Positions 39,933 to 50,732 of a stretch of DNA of 64,000 bases are shown piece after piece (the stretch's first letter is position 1; each line of letters starts with the position of its first letter). The stretch covers positions 29,403,896-29,467,895 of the forward strand of contig NC_067206.1 of assembly GCF_026262505.1 (NCBI RefSeq), written 5' to 3'. The notes under the pieces were generated by a model, which was not told where the DNA came from, ran no database searches, and saw only the letters and a program-made list of their open reading frames with translations. Made by a program: the position numbers and the translations under genes. The DNA is from Trichomonas vaginalis G3. Taxonomy: Eukaryota > Parabasalia > Trichomonadida > Trichomonadidae.

Positions 39933-40694
39933 ATTTTTAAAGTTTATTTTTCATTCATGAATGATAATTATATCTGATTTCTTTTACTCTCTCATACATA
40001 CTAGATTTAAAGAATTCAGAACTTTTACCATAATCTCCTAAATGTTTTCTTATCCCCAACGTGTGCCAGTTATTATATGAAACTGAATAAACTTTATCTT
40101 TATCTTTACACCTTTCATCACTTCCAATATATTTATATCTCAGTTTTGATTTAGCATTTTCATATTCATTAGCGTTTAATAATTCGCAGTCTTCCTTTTT
40201 AAATTGATGTTTAAGATATTCAGGATTTAATACTCTACGTTTATATGCTCCTAACTTAGTTCTAAAGGTTTTTCTACAAAATTTAGGAATTCCATCCTCT
40301 TTAATGTCATCAATGATTTCCATTTCATTATTTTCAATTTCTTCTTCTCGTTTATGAGGTCTTTGATTATGACTCCATTGATTCCATGAAATTAAATATT
40401 CTTTATCATTATATTTATACCTCATTAGCTTATTTTGGCTTTCATATTCATTTAATAATTCACAATCTTCATTTTTAAATTGAAGTTTAACCCATTCAGG
40501 ATTTAAACAATGTTTAATTAATCGCGGAATATCTGACATCATCTATATATAGTTTCTTTTATAAAAGATAAAAAATAAATTATTTTAAAATTAATGTTAA
40601 TTTTTTTAATGATTTATAAATAAATATATTTTAATGCATCATCTATATATAGATGATACAAAAAAAGTCACACAACCCGCACTCATATACTACT
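39933..40694 (-). repeat. Terminal inverted repeat, right (762 bp)
   Basis: Reverse complement of 22718-23479. The outer end reads CCCGCACTCATATACTACT on the + strand, an initiator-like sequence facing outward. Confidence 0.92.
39955..40542 (-). CDS. TIR-encoded two-repeat protein, right copy
   Basis: Identical in sequence to the protein at 22870-23457, reading inward. Confidence 0.65.
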   Translation of the reverse strand: MMSDIPRLIKHCLNPEWVKLQFKNEDCELLNEYESQNKLMRYKYNDKEYLISWNQWSHNQRPHKREEEIENNEMEIIDDIKEDGIPKFCRKTFRTKLGAYKRRVLNPEYLKHQFKKEDCELLNANEYENAKSKLRYKYIGSDERCKDKDKVYSVSYNNWHTLGIRKHLGDYGKSSEFFKSSMYERVKEIRYNYHS

Positions 40695-40700
40695 CACATA
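40695..40700 (+). repeat. Target site duplication CACATA, right
   Basis: Second copy of CACATA, directly outside the right TIR. Confidence 0.85.
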
Positions 40701-41224
40701 TTTTCTGTATTTTGGAAAAAATTTGGAAAAATTCGTGGAGTCAGCAATAATTTACTTATTTGTAACAACTGAATGGATTACCTTACCATGTCTTTTTATT
40801 CCCAATTTCGTTGTATATTTAGACAACTTATTTGTAACTCAAAATGTCCCAGTTCTATTAAAAGGTGTGAGATAACACAATCAAAACATTACAATCAAAC
40901 CACATTTTTATTACACATTTACAAATATCCTTCAGTAAATTAGTATTTATACCCTTAAAAAGTATTTATACTCCATAGAACCGCAAAAATAAAGATATAT
41001 GCATACAGTTGAAATGCTGATGCCAAAACTTTATCAAGGTTATGATTTTATTAGCATTATTTTTATTCATTTTTAATAAATCCAAAGTCTCATAAGAGAT
41101 CTCAGTTTTACTTATGATAATATATATAAGCGTATGCAACTCTTTCTAAATAAAACTTCAAATAACGATAAACGTTTCATATATGTAAAATACTATCATA
41201 GGCAATATGCCATTCCATCACAGA
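40701..41224. other. Intergenic, no gene seen
   Basis: AT-rich host spacer to the right of element 2. Confidence 0.6.
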
Positions 41225-41632
41225 TTATGTAGTTAGTGAGATATTGTGAGATTTTAGAATTTCAATAGCTTCGCTTTGAACCTCTTCAGTTTTCTCACCA
41301 TCAGTAGGAGTTATTGCAATTCTTTTAATAGGTTCTAATACTTTTTGAAAGTTTTGGTCGTTAAAATCTTTTATAATTACGTTTATAATCCAGTATTTCC
41401 AAACGTCATCTTTTTGTTCAGGTTGAAGGATTTGAATTAAGTTCTGAACTATTATGTCTTGATGTTTTAAGAGAATTGGGATAATACTACTTGCAATTGG
41501 CCAATTAATATCTTGTATCCATTCCAATAGATCAGGGATGATTTGTATTATCTCTTCAGACAATAAATCATTTAATTTGTCAACATTCGAATCATCAAAT
41601 TTATTTTTTGGAACTAGATATTTCAAATTCAT
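41225..41632 (-). CDS. DUF5071-domain protein, bacterial type
   Basis: 135 residues. Matches the DUF5071 pattern from memory: VPKNKFD, then L.DLL...I..IIPDLLEWIQDINWPIA, then ILL..Q..I, DDVWKYWII, and PTDGEKTEEVQSEAIEIL. The family is small, compact and mainly found in bacteria. Function unknown. In a protist this suggests lateral transfer. Intronless, about normal length for the family, no initiator seen just upstream. Isolated between element 2 and element 3. Confidence 0.75.
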   Translation of the reverse strand: MNLKYLVPKNKFDDSNVDKLNDLLSEEIIQIIPDLLEWIQDINWPIASSIIPILLKHQDIIVQNLIQILQPEQKDDVWKYWIINVIIKDFNDQNFQKVLEPIKRIAITPTDGEKTEEVQSEAIEILKSHNISLTT

Positions 41633-42873
41633 TGAATTATAATGTCAAATTTATTGAAATAATTTGAAATAACTTTCTAGTTGAATAGCATTTGGATAAG
41701 TAACAAACTTAAACATGTGCAGATTAATTATTACATCTGATCACTAAGGGAGCTGAGAAGCAGGAAAATCACTGATTTATGAAATTTCAAATTTCATAAA
41801 AAAAAAGTTCATTATAAAAATTGCATGTGTATACAGTACTTCATATCCTTCAGTAAATTACATTTGCCTTAAAAATCAGTAAAATATCGCTTTGGAACTG
41901 AGATGAATTTTAAAAATGATTCAAAAAAAAAAAAAAACGAAATTATAAGATCTTCAACCCACAAAATTAGAAATGTTTGTCTATTGCTTTGACCCAAAAT
42001 AATGAATGGCACTTTTATGCGAAAACCTCCTTGTTCAAACAATTTTCAAAATTGTGAAACATGATTTTTGGTCCATAGATAAATACTGAATTAAGTCCAA
42101 TAAATTCAAAATTTAAAGCACGTTTTGAATTTTCTAGTTTCGACACTTCATTATTTAGATTTCGAATGATATGTAAAATTATTTTATTTGAAAATTGAAT
42201 GAATATCGTATTTTTTGAAAACTATTGAATTTCATTTAATAAAACTGAATTACTAATTGATTTAGATAAAGAAAAACTTTACAAAAAACAATTGTGGTAA
42301 TAAGGATGTCAATTTGGAAGAAAAGTGAGAAAATTCCTAAAATGCTAAAAATGAATTTCCAAACGTATTTTTTTATCTCATTTTTTTGATTTTGAAAAAA
42401 ATTTGGAGAGAAGATCTCTTCGTTTTTGAATTTTATCACGATGGTTTTAAAGTATATTAGACACATGTATTGATATTACTATTTTTGTATATTTTGAGAG
42501 AAAATCCCCAAAAAGTAAGAAAATCTAAGACGGTTTGAGAAAATATATAAACTATTGAAAATTTGAATTAAACTTCTAATTTGGAAAAAAGAAATTTGGA
42601 AAGAAGAAAATTCAAAAATCGAGATTTAGACTCAGCATCAAATGGAGAACAAAATGTTTGTTGTAAACAGAAATTCATCAAAAGTGACACCTCAGAAAAG
42701 CTAAAATATTGAATTTTTGGAACTTTTGATAGAGCACGTTTTTAAATATTAATTAAAGTAAATGTATATTTTGTAAAGATTCTTTTTAATAAAAAAATAA
42801 AATTTTGAAGAAGAACACAAAATCTTCTGAAAAATAATATCACATAAACTCATATTATTTTCTAATATATAAC
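41633..42873. other. Intergenic, no gene seen
   Basis: Very AT-rich, purine-tract-rich sequence (GAAAATTTGGAAA-like repeats) without convincing ORFs or RNA genes. Confidence 0.6.
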
Positions 42874-42935
42874 AAAAAAAAAAAAAAAAAAAAAAAAGGT
42901 AGTGGGGCTTCCAGGCACTTCGTGCCTTCTAGCCC
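42874..42935 (+). other. Poly(A)24 and GC-rich nested hairpin near the left edge of element 3
   Basis: 24 A residues, then GGGCT...AGCCC enclosing AGGCACTTCGTGCCT. Base composition changes here and element repeats begin about 100 bases later, so this may mark the left boundary of element 3. Confidence 0.4.
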
Positions 42936-43034
42936 TGATGATGTTTAGTAAAAAATGAAGTTTTTATTCGGAAAAATTGTTAGTCTTCTGGGTCGAAAAC
43001 ATTATATATAATGTGTCGCTTTTCACAAATTATA

Positions 43035-43790
43035 TATGTTTTCATGTTTTGTCAAACATGAACGTACATGTTTTGTCAAGACTTCTTCGTAAATGTTTTG
43101 TCAAGACTTCTTCGTAAATGTTTTGTCAAGACTTCTTCGTAAATGTTTTGTCAAGACTTCTTCGTAAAATCAGACAAAAATAAAGTTTAGGGTAGAAGGT
43201 TAGATCTAACCTGTTTTCTAACCTCTTTTCTACCCTCATGAATTTTCATGATTTCTTCGTACATGTTTTGTGAAGACTTCTTCGTACATGTTTTGTCAAG
43301 ACTTCTTCGTAAAATCAGACAAAAATATATTTTAGGTGAAGAGGTGAGATCTCACCTGTTTTCTCACCTGTTTTCTCACCTCTTGAATTTTCATGATTTC
43401 ATCGTAAATGTTTTGTCAAGACTTCTTCGTAAATGTTTTGTCAAGACTTCTTCGTAAATGTTTTGTCAAGACTTCTTCGTAAATGTTTTGTCAAGACTTC
43501 TTCGTAAATGTTTTGTCAAGACTTCTTCGTAAAATGTTTTGTCAAGACTTCTTCGTAAAATGTCTTGTCAAGACTTCTTCGTAAAATGTTTTGTCAAGAC
43601 TTCTTCGTAAAATGTTTTGTCAAGACTTCTTCGTAAAATGTTTTGTCAAGACTTCTTCGTAAAATGTTTTGTCAAGACTTCTTCGTAATGAGTGTAAATG
43701 ACCAAAAATATAATTTAGGGTAGAAGGTTAGATCTAACCTCTTTTCTAACCTCTTTTCTACCCTCTTGAATTTGTCATGATTTCTTCGTC
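43035..43790 (+). repeat. Satellite array A: 24-bp minisatellite with AGATCT palindromes
   Basis: Well over a dozen tandem copies of ATGTTTTGTCAAGACTTCTTCGTA, interrupted by three palindromic modules centred at about 43204 (GGTTAGATCTAACC), 43349 (GGTGAGATCTCACC) and 43732 (GGTTAGATCTAACC). The same modules recur at 55620-56345 and, inverted, at 57360-58600. Confidence 0.85.
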
Positions 43791-43914
43791 ATAGGCACGG
43801 AGATAGGACGGTTATTTTACAAAACTGACAACACTTTGACCGAGTAGTTTTTTGTGCTGAACAAAAAGTGTCATATAAACATCTGTCAAAAACCGCTTTT
43901 TAACTTCACTTAAA

Positions 43915-44808
43915 ATGCCACGTAAGCTACGTAAGAATATACGTAAGAGGAAGGGAGCATTGAAACATCCAATAGTAAAACTAACACCACAACAACAGTT
44001 GCAACAACAAATGATGAATGACCCCACTATGTTGCAACAAATGTCAAGCAACCCTATGCTTTTAAACCGAGTTATTGGTGCACAGAGTGGAGGTTTAAGA
44101 GCGGCACTTTTAGCGAAAATGGCAGGCTATGGTGGAGCTGCAGACGGAACAGCTTATAACCCTCAAAGTCAAATGAATTTGAGTTCACTCAAAAATCAAA
44201 TAACAGATGTCAAAAAGTCAAACATAGACATACAGAAACAAATAAGTGAAAACGAAAAGAAACTAGAATATGACAGACACACAAAGAAACTCAATGAGTT
44301 AAACGTAGAGAAAAAGAAGAAAGAAGAACAACTGAAAGAACTAAGTACAGAGGAATATGCAAAAAAAGTGTCAGAAAAAGCAGCAGAAGTAGCAAAAATG
44401 GAACAAGATGTTATAAATTTGAAAAACCATACTACTCAATATAAAGTACTGAAAGATGAAGAAATAAAACAAAAAGCCCTGAAGACATATATGGATAGCG
44501 ATGAGTATAAAAAAGAAGTTGAAGCAAATGTAAAGGCAGAAAAACTTTTACAGTTGCAAAACCAAACCGTACAGTATGAAAACTTAGCACAAGAAAGTAA
44601 AAATAACGACGCAGCCATGCAAAAGGCAATGAAAAGCGCAGAATATATAAAAGCTAATAATGACTGGTTAGATGCCCAAGCCAACGCCAAAGCAGCCCAA
44701 CTTATAGGGTCAATAAGGACAAAAATACAAGCGGATGAAGACAGTTCAAATGAAGCTTTAATGAATGCTGACTTAAGAACGCCTTCGAAGCTCTTCATAG
44801 TAAGGTGA
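43915..44808 (+). CDS. Coiled-coil element protein with basic N-terminus
   Basis: 297 residues. N-terminus MPRKLRKNIRKRKGALKHP is highly basic (DNA-binding or nuclear targeting). Next comes a Gln/Met-rich stretch (PQQQLQQQMM), a Gly/Ala patch, then about 190 residues of coiled coil. First gene inside array A. May be a core or scaffold protein. No family recognised. Confidence 0.6.
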   Translation: MPRKLRKNIRKRKGALKHPIVKLTPQQQLQQQMMNDPTMLQQMSSNPMLLNRVIGAQSGGLRAALLAKMAGYGGAADGTAYNPQSQMNLSSLKNQITDVKKSNIDIQKQISENEKKLEYDRHTKKLNELNVEKKKKEEQLKELSTEEYAKKVSEKAAEVAKMEQDVINLKNHTTQYKVLKDEEIKQKALKTYMDSDEYKKEVEANVKAEKLLQLQNQTVQYENLAQESKNNDAAMQKAMKSAEYIKANNDWLDAQANAKAAQLIGSIRTKIQADEDSSNEALMNADLRTPSKLFIVR

Positions 44809-44887
44809 AACTAGTGAACGACTTCTCATCTGGAAAGAAACTGAAGTCTGAAGGTTCGACAACGAGTTAAGAGAAGTAGCACAAAAT

Positions 44888-45326
44888 ATGACGAAAATAA
44901 CAGATGCAGCAACGAGACAGGCAGTTCAAAGTGCCTATGACGCCGTTAGAGCAACTGTTGTGGAAAGTCAAGAAAAAGAGTTACAACAGACCAAAACAGA
45001 CCTAGTAAATGCTTTCTTAAAAACGAAAAAGTCAGGTAGGACATTATGCTGCAGATGGAACATATGTGCCAGCTGGTGGAACTTATATACCACCAAACCC
45101 TCCAAGAGAAGCACCTGCACCAGGACTACTAAAACATTTACATCGTCACATGGACACAGACACAGGCATGCACCAAAACAACAACCAACAGTTCAAAATC
45201 CAGCACCCAACACAACAGTTCAAAATCCAGCACCACAACCAACAGTTCAAAACACTGCACAACAACAACCACAAAACAGAGCAAGGACATAAAGAAGTAG
45301 AGAACAAGGAAACCAAGAATTCTTAA
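44888..45326 (+). pseudogene. Element gene with VQNPAP-type repeats (broken)
   Basis: Helical start (TDAATRQAVQSAYDAVRATVV) followed by Pro/Gln-rich sequence with a 24-base direct repeat coding for PTVQNPAP-like units at about 45185-45260. May be the rest of the preceding gene or its own. About two interruptions. Confidence 0.4.
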
Positions 45327-45344
45327 AAATGCTTAAGGAAAATT

Positions 45345-46493
45345 ATGGTTACCCAGATACTCTTGACTTTATGTGACAGATATAAAGAAGCTATTAGAAA
45401 GTTCAAGGAAGGAAATACTGACCCGAACCTATTTAGCTTTATGGTTCAGCACCAAATGGGATATAATTTCAAACCTGGAAAATACAAGCTCGCTAAGGGA
45501 TATGATTTAATAGCATATCATCCAAATGACATGACTGAATTTACTCCAAGATATTTGGTGTCAGAGCTAAACGATAATTCAACTCTCTTCATGAAACGCG
45601 TAAAAATAGAGACGGAACGAAAGAAGAAAGGTTTATGAGTCCGGATGACTTAGATAGGGAACTTTTTAAAAAACGGTCTCGGAATATATGAAATGCCAGC
45701 AGATGAGGTACAAAGAAACTCCACAGGAAGAAGTTCAGATACAACCAACATGGAAGAAATAGTTCAGCAACAACAGCTAGAAGAGCCTGAAGGAAACAAA
45801 CAAGTCCTCCTTTGGAAACTAACTTCACAGAACTAGATGAAGATTTGGAACAGCCGAAAAATCTTGACCTCTAACAAGAGTATGCGGAGAATATGGAATC
45901 TTTCCAAGAGTCTAAGAAAAAATTCGGCTGACATAGTAGAAGAATATCGAAAAATGTTCGCCGACATACAAAAGACTCCAACATCAGATGAAAATATCCA
46001 GCATAGAATGGGAAGAACTGAAAGAAAGTGTACGCAAATACAACAATCCTTTTTACTTACGAGCATATAACGTTCAATCTTTGGATGAACTCGGTGAAAA
46101 TAAAAGGTTAAATTTCAACAAAACATATAGAAATGAACATTGTTTAAAGTTCATTCAGAACCTAGCCAATATGGAAACAAACCTACTTTTGTTTCTGCAG
46201 ACGATGGAACTACAATGAGATGGGGTCATAAAGCTAATCCGGATAGGTGGTTCATAAACTTACAACCACAATTCCAAGAAGTTGTAGACGCAATGGAAGT
46301 GAATGGTGAACCAGATGTAGCTGGTATTTTCAGCGCGGCTTTAAATGCCATTGAAAGATATGAAAGATGCAGATATTTTGACCAGTATGAAATGAACATG
46401 GCTGATGGAAATATAACACCTGACGTTCTAGAACATTTATCTCAAAGAACTACACAGAACCATAGAGATGGTATATTTGGTGAAGAGTTTTAG
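45345..46493 (+). pseudogene. Element gene(s) of unknown function (broken)
   Basis: Coding-like sequence in several frames. Recognisable patches: YKEAIRKFKEGNTDPNLF, then helical acidic sequence, then WGHKANPDRWFINL. Roughly four or five interruptions. Too damaged to name. Possibly a structural protein given its place before the capsid gene. Confidence 0.4.
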
Positions 46494-46540
46494 AAAGAAA
46501 GTTAGGGAGAGAGAAGGAAGAGAACCTATTGTACATGACC

Positions 46541-46560
46541 TTGCAAACGAAAGTTTGCAA
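46541..46560. repeat. Perfect hairpin with GAAA loop
   Basis: TTGCAAACGAAAGTTTGCAA: an 8-bp stem and a GAAA tetraloop, between two damaged element genes. Confidence 0.5.
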
Positions 46561-46623
46561 AATGTCATAAAACTTACTTTGCAGACAATGAACCGAGAAG
46601 GGTGAATATTTAAGAAAACTCAA

Positions 46624-47070
46624 ATGGACGTACCAAATGAAATGTTAGTATTGAAAAACATGTTCCTTGACAAAATAAAACCAACTACAGAAATAAATGA
46701 CGCAAGACTGAAACATTGGGTAAAAGCTTTCCCATTCACAAAAGATATTATTGGTAACATGGAAAGAAAACCAGAATGGCTACAAAAACATATATTTGGA
46801 AACGAGCTTATTCCATATGGACAAGCTCTGTTTGAAGAGCTTGAACCGGAAACTCAGGAAAGAGTCATGCAAACAATACGCGAAGCTCTACAAACTATGA
46901 CAAATCTTTCTAGGATATAGTTTACCTGAGTTGGCGACCAGAGCCCAAAGGCAAAAAGGACATGGGAAATTTACAACATACTAGGTGAACATGAGGCAAA
47001 GATGCAACAACTTGAAGCAGAGGGCAAGTTACCAAAAGCGACACCAAAGAAGAAGAGTAGAACAAAGTAA
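46624..47070 (+). pseudogene. Element gene upstream of major capsid (broken)
   Basis: The open part of 98 residues (MDVPNEMLVLKN...TQERVMQTIREAL) is helical. The end is basic (PKATPKKKSRTK). About one or two interruptions. Function unknown. Confidence 0.4.
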
Positions 47071-47137
47071 AGCTTGGTACGAGTGGGTTCTATTATGATA
47101 TATAAATCCAACTATTCTATATTTTTACCCATATGAA

Positions 47138-48744
47138 ATGTACGCCGCTCAGAATATAACGCCAACAGTTTTGGATGCTATGAACGGAAATGTTTCCGAA
47201 TGGTATAACGAATGCGACAATGCCATTAGAAGGTCAGAAATAGTTCCTGGAACTTACGAATATACAACTGCTGTTTCTTATGGAAACGTAGGTGAGTTTG
47301 GAGAAGGTTCTTCAACAACAGTAGATATTGCTTGCGACAGGTTTCATATTATTTCTATTGACAACTCATTCTTATACGTGGAACAAGACATTGAAATAAA
47401 ACCTTCTGCCAAGTTGTCTGACAAGAAAGGTTGCAATGGAATTTTCTATGTCGGATACCAATATGCTCCAGAAGTTTTCATGGGATATAAGATATATTCT
47501 AACTCTGACTTAGTTCAAACAGTAACATGGGCAAACTATGAATGGTTCGCTTTGAGAAACTCAGTACAACCACAAGCTAGAGAACAAACAGACCAGTATG
47601 CAAATATTGAGAAAATAAGAAGACTTGACCCTAACGTTCCAGGAGTTTATGTTAACCTTTCTGGTTCAGATGGAACTGCTGCCACTAAAGTAAAACTGAA
47701 ACTTAGAGTTCCTTTGTCATCTTTCCTCATCTTCAGGTTTTTAAGATACTTGCCAAACTGGGCAGGAAAAATTTCTATCGAACTTACTCCAAGCAAAAAT
47801 AACTTAGTCATTGCACCAACACAAGACCCATTCACTCTTACAGACGTAATAGGAACAAATAAAACATCATTCGCCGACTTTTGCAAAGACAAAGTTGACT
47901 TAGACTTTGGTTTTCAAACTTCAACAATGAAGTAAACTATTATTTCAATGCTGCTGGGACTGCTTGGACCCAGTTAAGTTCACATGCGAAAAATTTGAAT
48001 GCAAGAGAATAGAAAGCAGACTTGCAGTCTATATGTTGGACCCAGATATTTCAAATGCTTTAGCTGCCAAATATATTGCAGTTCCACTTATGTTCCCTAT
48101 ACACCAAATATCTGTCAAAGACTTTGCAGGTGAAGTTGGAAACCAAAGTGCTGACCCAGGTGCAAGAACAGATATTGCTTTAACAACTGCAATGAAACAT
48201 GCAGATACTATGTTTGTACTGTTCAGACGAACTATAAATGACTATTCTTGTTTCTACAACCCCGGTATTAAATATCATATAAAATAGATGGCAAATATTA
48301 TCCAAGAGAAGAATATTCTACAGTTGAGGATATGAGGTCATACAACTTGACATTAGATGCTATGAACTTTAACAACAACTTCACAACAACCATTAACCCT
48401 GAAATGCAAAGTTCTATTATGCCATATGTGAAAGTATGGACTCATACAGGAGGTCAAAAAACTCAATATACAAATGGAGACCGTTCAAACTTTTGGCTTG
48501 GCATTCCATTTGCTGACTCAGAAGACTTTATGGGTGGTATTTCAACTGTTGGTACTGTGTACAAATACAATATACTGGTGACAGAGACGGTCCAGATGAA
48601 CTGAGAGCAAAGAAGTTTACAAAACCAATAGCACTTTTCACGGAAGATGCTCTTTTGAAGATTCGTTCGATGAAACCTGCTGGGGCTCCTCAGATTGGCA
48701 TAACGACAGCTTCCATCGAGCAGATTTTGGCAGCAGGTCAGTAA
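47138..48744 (+). pseudogene. Polinton major capsid protein (broken)
   Basis: About 535 codons, similar in length to the element 2 capsid gene. Conserved patches: IFYVGYQYAP, VKLKLRVPLSSFLIFRFLRYLP, and a C-terminal half with FCKDKVDLDF and TTINPEMQSSIMPYVKVWTHTGG. About two or three interruptions. Double-jelly-roll fold inferred from size, position and homology to 37239-38878. Confidence 0.7.
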
Positions 48745-49059
48745 GTTGTTCTTGAACTGACTTCTCTCCGTCAAATATTGACAGTACGCCAGTTTTGACA
48801 TAATATTGTAAGATAAACTTTCCTTTAGAAATATCTGTAAGTTTTGAAGTTATATTTTTGTCAACGTTCAAGAACTTTCACCATTTCAGTTATACCAACT
48901 TTCTTTGCTTTATGAAAATATTTTGGTTCAGCAAATATTGCTATTCTATAACATTTACCATTGTTTGTATAAAGAACTATTCTGTCAATGTATTTTGTAT
49001 TGTTTGTGTGTGTAAACTTTGTTCTGCTTCAATTCGAAGAGATACTCGAATACGTCCAT
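48745..49059 (-). pseudogene. Small element gene on the opposite strand (broken)
   Basis: Minus-strand coding-like sequence: MDVFEYLFELKQNKVYTHKQY near the start, VKTGVLSIFDGEKSVQEQL near the end. It starts 18 bases from the divergent CCG gene and converges on the capsid gene. About two interruptions. Function unknown. Confidence 0.4.
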
Positions 49060-49077
49060 CTTTTTATTCTAAGTAAA

Positions 49078-49659
49078 ATGTCATTTCCGAAAAATAGAAG
49101 CATAAGTGTTTCAAAAGGTTTAATGGCGGTGGCAGATGTGAAGTTAAATTCACCAACTCAAACAAACAGTCAAAGTGTTGTTGTCAATGTCAAAGACAGA
49201 GATGTTGAAGTGGGGAAACCATACGAGGACGAAGATGGTATAACAATTGTTCCTGTAAAAGAACAACCAACATATCCTGAAGTTAGCAGAGACTTAAGTT
49301 CTGTTGCAGATATTCGAAACGACTACCAACAACTGAAAGACAAACTTCAAACTCAGGAGAAGATTTGTCAAGCTTTAAGTATAATGTTAAACTTGGTCGA
49401 ACACAACCCTGTAAAAGTGAACTCATATGTCATTGCACCTCATGAAGTTTTGAAAGAACTATTGAAACTTTTGACAGAGGCAGACGATATAAACATCAAA
49501 GAAATAGAACCCGACATTAGTTGCTGTGGTGTTTCATATAATGTCATTGACAAGATATACGTTATGAAAGGAGGTGAAACGTTGAACTTAAAGTATAGTT
49601 TCCCAGACGTCATAAAAATATTTGACGACCACAACATTTCATTAAAATTTATTTGCTAA
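49078..49659 (+). CDS. CCG-motif element protein
   Basis: 193 residues from the ATG at 49078. An earlier in-frame ATG would overlap the divergent gene. Polar N-terminus, helical middle, and DISCCGVSYNVI at about residue 145, matching the motif in elements 1 and 2. Confidence 0.65.
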   Translation: MSFPKNRSISVSKGLMAVADVKLNSPTQTNSQSVVVNVKDRDVEVGKPYEDEDGITIVPVKEQPTYPEVSRDLSSVADIRNDYQQLKDKLQTQEKICQALSIMLNLVEHNPVKVNSYVIAPHEVLKELLKLLTEADDINIKEIEPDISCCGVSYNVIDKIYVMKGGETLNLKYSFPDVIKIFDDHNISLKFIC

Positions 49660-49685
49660 GTAAAAATGTCAAAACTTCTTGAAAG

Positions 49686-49895
49686 ATGTTTGAAGAAAAT
49701 AATATAGACTTTATTTCATGTAAAGGACTTTACACACTTTTGAACGATATGAAAGACCCTGTTTTGTTTGTTCGTGTAGACAAAGGAAAGTTCTATGTCT
49801 TTACAAAATATTTGAACTTCTTAGACAGAGAACTTCAAGAAACGCCATGTGAAAGTTTAGATGAAGTTCTTCTCCACTTTCAGAAAAACTTTTAA
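49686..49895 (+). CDS. Small element protein after CCG gene
   Basis: 69 residues, beta-rich with a C-terminal DEVLLHFQKNF. Counterpart of the 79-residue protein at 10766-11005. Function unknown. Confidence 0.5.
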   Translation: MFEENNIDFISCKGLYTLLNDMKDPVLFVRVDKGKFYVFTKYLNFLDRELQETPCESLDEVLLHFQKNF

Positions 49896-49907
49896 ATATA
49901 TATATAA

Positions 49908-50701
49908 ATGGCAGAAGATATAATGGTTTATACTATTACGACTAAAAACCCTGGTCATATAATTCTATAACAACAAACTTACAAAGTCCTCAAGGACGGT
50001 ATTGTAAACTAACTTAAACACAATGACGACTAAAGCCTGTTTTGCTCTTTTGACACCAGAAGACTTTATTGTTGTGAATGGTAAAAAATACTCCTTTGAA
50101 GATACTTACTCAGATATACCACCAACAGGTTTTGTTGACTTATTTAATACTTTAAGGACGGGTGTAACATGTGCTGCAACTAGAGCAGGTTTCATTATGT
50201 TTGGATGTCCGACTGAGTTTACTATAAACATATGAGCTATAATACAAAACTTATTTCTGGTTTTTACTACCAACAGTTTCCTATAACAGGAAAAGGTGTC
50301 ATACAAGGAATGTCTATTCCATTGACTTTAAGTACACCTATTTATATATTGTTTCAAACTTAGGTTCAAAGTGTTATTCGAATGTCGACAGAAACTATTA
50401 TGACCAAAAGATACTTATGCGTATAAACAATACTTTCTCTGCTGGTTTGCCTATTGTTCATTCGAATGCAGAATTTTCAACCTTAGTGAACTCAAACACT
50501 TTGGCAAGTATAACGTTGACATTAGTTGACGCAAACTTTGTTCCTGTAAAACTTTTATGTCCTATGTATTTGTCAATGACGGCAGAAAGTTTCGAATTGG
50601 AAGATGCAACTGGTGAAAGTATTGTATTACAAGAACAACTTCAACAACAAATAGCTCAAGAACAACAAATGGAACAAATGCAACAACAAAGTCAAGAATA
50701 A
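49908..50701 (+). pseudogene. Element protein with LVDANFVPV block (broken)
   Basis: Counterpart of 4028-4800 and 33501-34238: a beta-rich protein with LTLVDANFVPVKLLCP near the C-terminus and a Gln-rich tail (QQQIAQEQQMEQMQQQ). About three interruptions. Confidence 0.5.
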
Positions 50702-50705
50702 AAAA

Positions 50706-50732
50706 AAATATTTTTTTATTTTTATAAAAATG
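50706..50732 (+). promoter_or_regulatory. T-rich start context, helicase gene
   Basis: ATTTTTTTATTTTTATAAAAATG runs into the helicase start. The layout is repeated before the gene at 52002. Confidence 0.4.

Larger units (their letters stand above)
22718..40694. mobile_element. Complete-length Polinton/Maverick (element 2)
   Basis: 17,977 bp bounded by perfect 762-bp terminal inverted repeats and a 6-bp CACATA target duplication. It carries polymerase B, integrase, packaging ATPase, major capsid protein, pVI-like peptides, fibre and KilA-N genes. The termini look whole. The inside is broken in several genes, with roughly ten to fifteen apparent breaks overall, concentrated in the polymerase. 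Identical terminal repeats argue for a recent insertion, which conflicts with heavy internal decay unless repeats are homogenised or some breaks are sequencing errors. Confidence 0.92.

Noticed and set aside
42236-42466. 76-codon minus ORF in the intergenic region
   Set aside because: Phe/Ile/Lys composition expected from AT-rich DNA; no homologue or initiator recognised.
42874-42897. Poly(A)24 as a retroposon tail
   Set aside because: No retroposed gene, target duplication or reverse transcriptase seen beside it.
43035-43700. Possible CRISPR array
   Set aside because: Repeats are directly tandem with no unique spacers, in a eukaryotic setting, and no cas genes are near.
44432-44808. Two minus ORFs opposite the coiled-coil gene
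   Set aside because: Ser/Phe/Leu-rich antisense shadows of a Lys/Glu-rich coiled coil.
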